Shown one piece after another: positions 63,506-64,000 of a DNA stretch of 64,000 nt (position 1 is its first letter; the number at the start of each line of letters is the position of its first letter). The DNA comes from Neotabrizicola shimadae. GTDB taxonomy: Bacteria > Pseudomonadota > Alphaproteobacteria > Rhodobacterales > Rhodobacteraceae. The stretch is taken from NCBI RefSeq assembly GCF_019623905.1, contig NZ_CP069370.1, forward strand, positions 1,674,001-1,738,000. The letters are read 5' to 3'. The notes under the pieces are model-generated. The model had not been told where the DNA came from. It searched no databases and saw only the letters and a list, made by a program, of their open reading frames with translations. Both the position numbers and the translations under genes were made by a program.

Positions 63506-64000
63506 GGGCGGCGCTGCGTCGGTTGAACCTGGGATACGCAACAGGCTGGGCGCGATGCCGGGAGCATCGTGCCTGGTAGGCAGCGCGGATGGATGTGCCA
63601 GGCGGGACCACGAGGATGTGGTGTCCGCAGATTCGGCTACACGTCGCCGGCTTTGTCAGCGCAGCCACCCCTCTCTGGTCGATCTTGAGATCAGGGCAGG
63701 TCGCCGGTGGCGTCCCGATGCGCCTTGCATCGCGGCGCCTCGGCGCGCGGGGTGGGCAGGGTCGCGCGGGGACCGATGTGGAGGTTTTGCCGCGGAAAGG
63801 TGGCGTCGCGACACGCTTCGGTTGGAGATGGCGCTCCGGCGGGCGGAGTGGGCGGGGGCGGGCGGACACGACGGCGGTTTGCGGGCGATGGGCGTGACCT
63901 GCGGCAGAGGAGGCGGGCAGCTTCGTGCGCAGCGGAAAGCGGGGGAGTGGTGCGCCTTGCGGCGGCGGAGGCGGATGACTTCGCCTGGTTGAGGAAGCGA
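63506..64000. other. No supported gene downstream of ctrA
   Basis: About 495 nt up to the window edge. Short frames exist on both strands but have shadow-like compositions (Arg/Gly/Ala-rich), no start signals and no family resemblance. A gene continuing past the edge cannot be excluded. No repeats, terminator or tRNA were seen. Confidence 0.55.

Noticed and set aside
63506-64000. Possible gene after ctrA
   Set aside because: No frame has a convincing start, motif or codon pattern within the window.

Overview
The window is high-GC DNA from an alphaproteobacterium, almost certainly order Rhodobacterales (Rhodobacteraceae-like). The evidence is the linked pair sciP (DUF1153) and ctrA at the right end, an aerobic (late cobalt insertion) cob cluster, a short-form ProS, and dense ATGA/TGATG-coupled operons. 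No tRNA, rRNA, CRISPR array or prophage was seen.

Layout. (1) 1-14.5 kb, + strand: a tightly coupled catabolic and uptake operon. It holds a PLP aminotransferase (5' end cut by the window), two FAD oxidoreductases, a GcvT-like aminomethyltransferase, two Rieske oxygenases, a polyamine-type ABC importer, a DMSP-lyase-like cupin and an amidohydrolase, and ends at a clear terminator. The set looks built to import and strip an amine or N-methylated compound; the substrate is unknown. (2) 14.6-19 kb: small housekeeping and unknown genes. (3) 19-34.8 kb: cobalamin synthesis (cobO, DUF1636, cobW, cobN, G, H, I, J, K, L, E, M, B, A, F) with two cobalamin riboswitches, the second ahead of a solitary CbiM-like membrane protein. 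(4) 34.8-45 kb: a sugar importer plus oxidative pentose/galactose pathway (chvE-gguA-gguB-gguC, sugar-acid dehydratase, Gfo/Idh/MocA sugar dehydrogenase, ketoglutarate-semialdehyde dehydrogenase), with a divergent LysR gene in the GbpR position. (5) 45-56 kb: cytochrome c, an RTX protein, LolD/LolC, a MauG-like peroxidase, ThuA-like protein, aldo/keto reductase, hemolysin III-type protein and proS. (6) 56-61 kb: an aldo/keto reductase and its divergent LysR gene, the latter split by an intact 2,607-bp IS21-family element with a 7-bp target duplication. (7) 61-64 kb: mnmA, sciP, ctrA, then about 500 bp without a recognisable gene.

The most unusual signal is a dispersed 73-bp composite element present four times (16651, 50543, 54480, 55983). 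Each copy has an 18-bp perfect palindrome, exactly 40 bp of spacer with a shared core, and then a full or near-full CtrA-type box (TTAA-N7-TTAA). A further perfect box sits just upstream of the RTX gene and a 7/8 match sits upstream of ctrA itself. All lie between genes. This suggests a family of terminator/CtrA-site modules in this genome.
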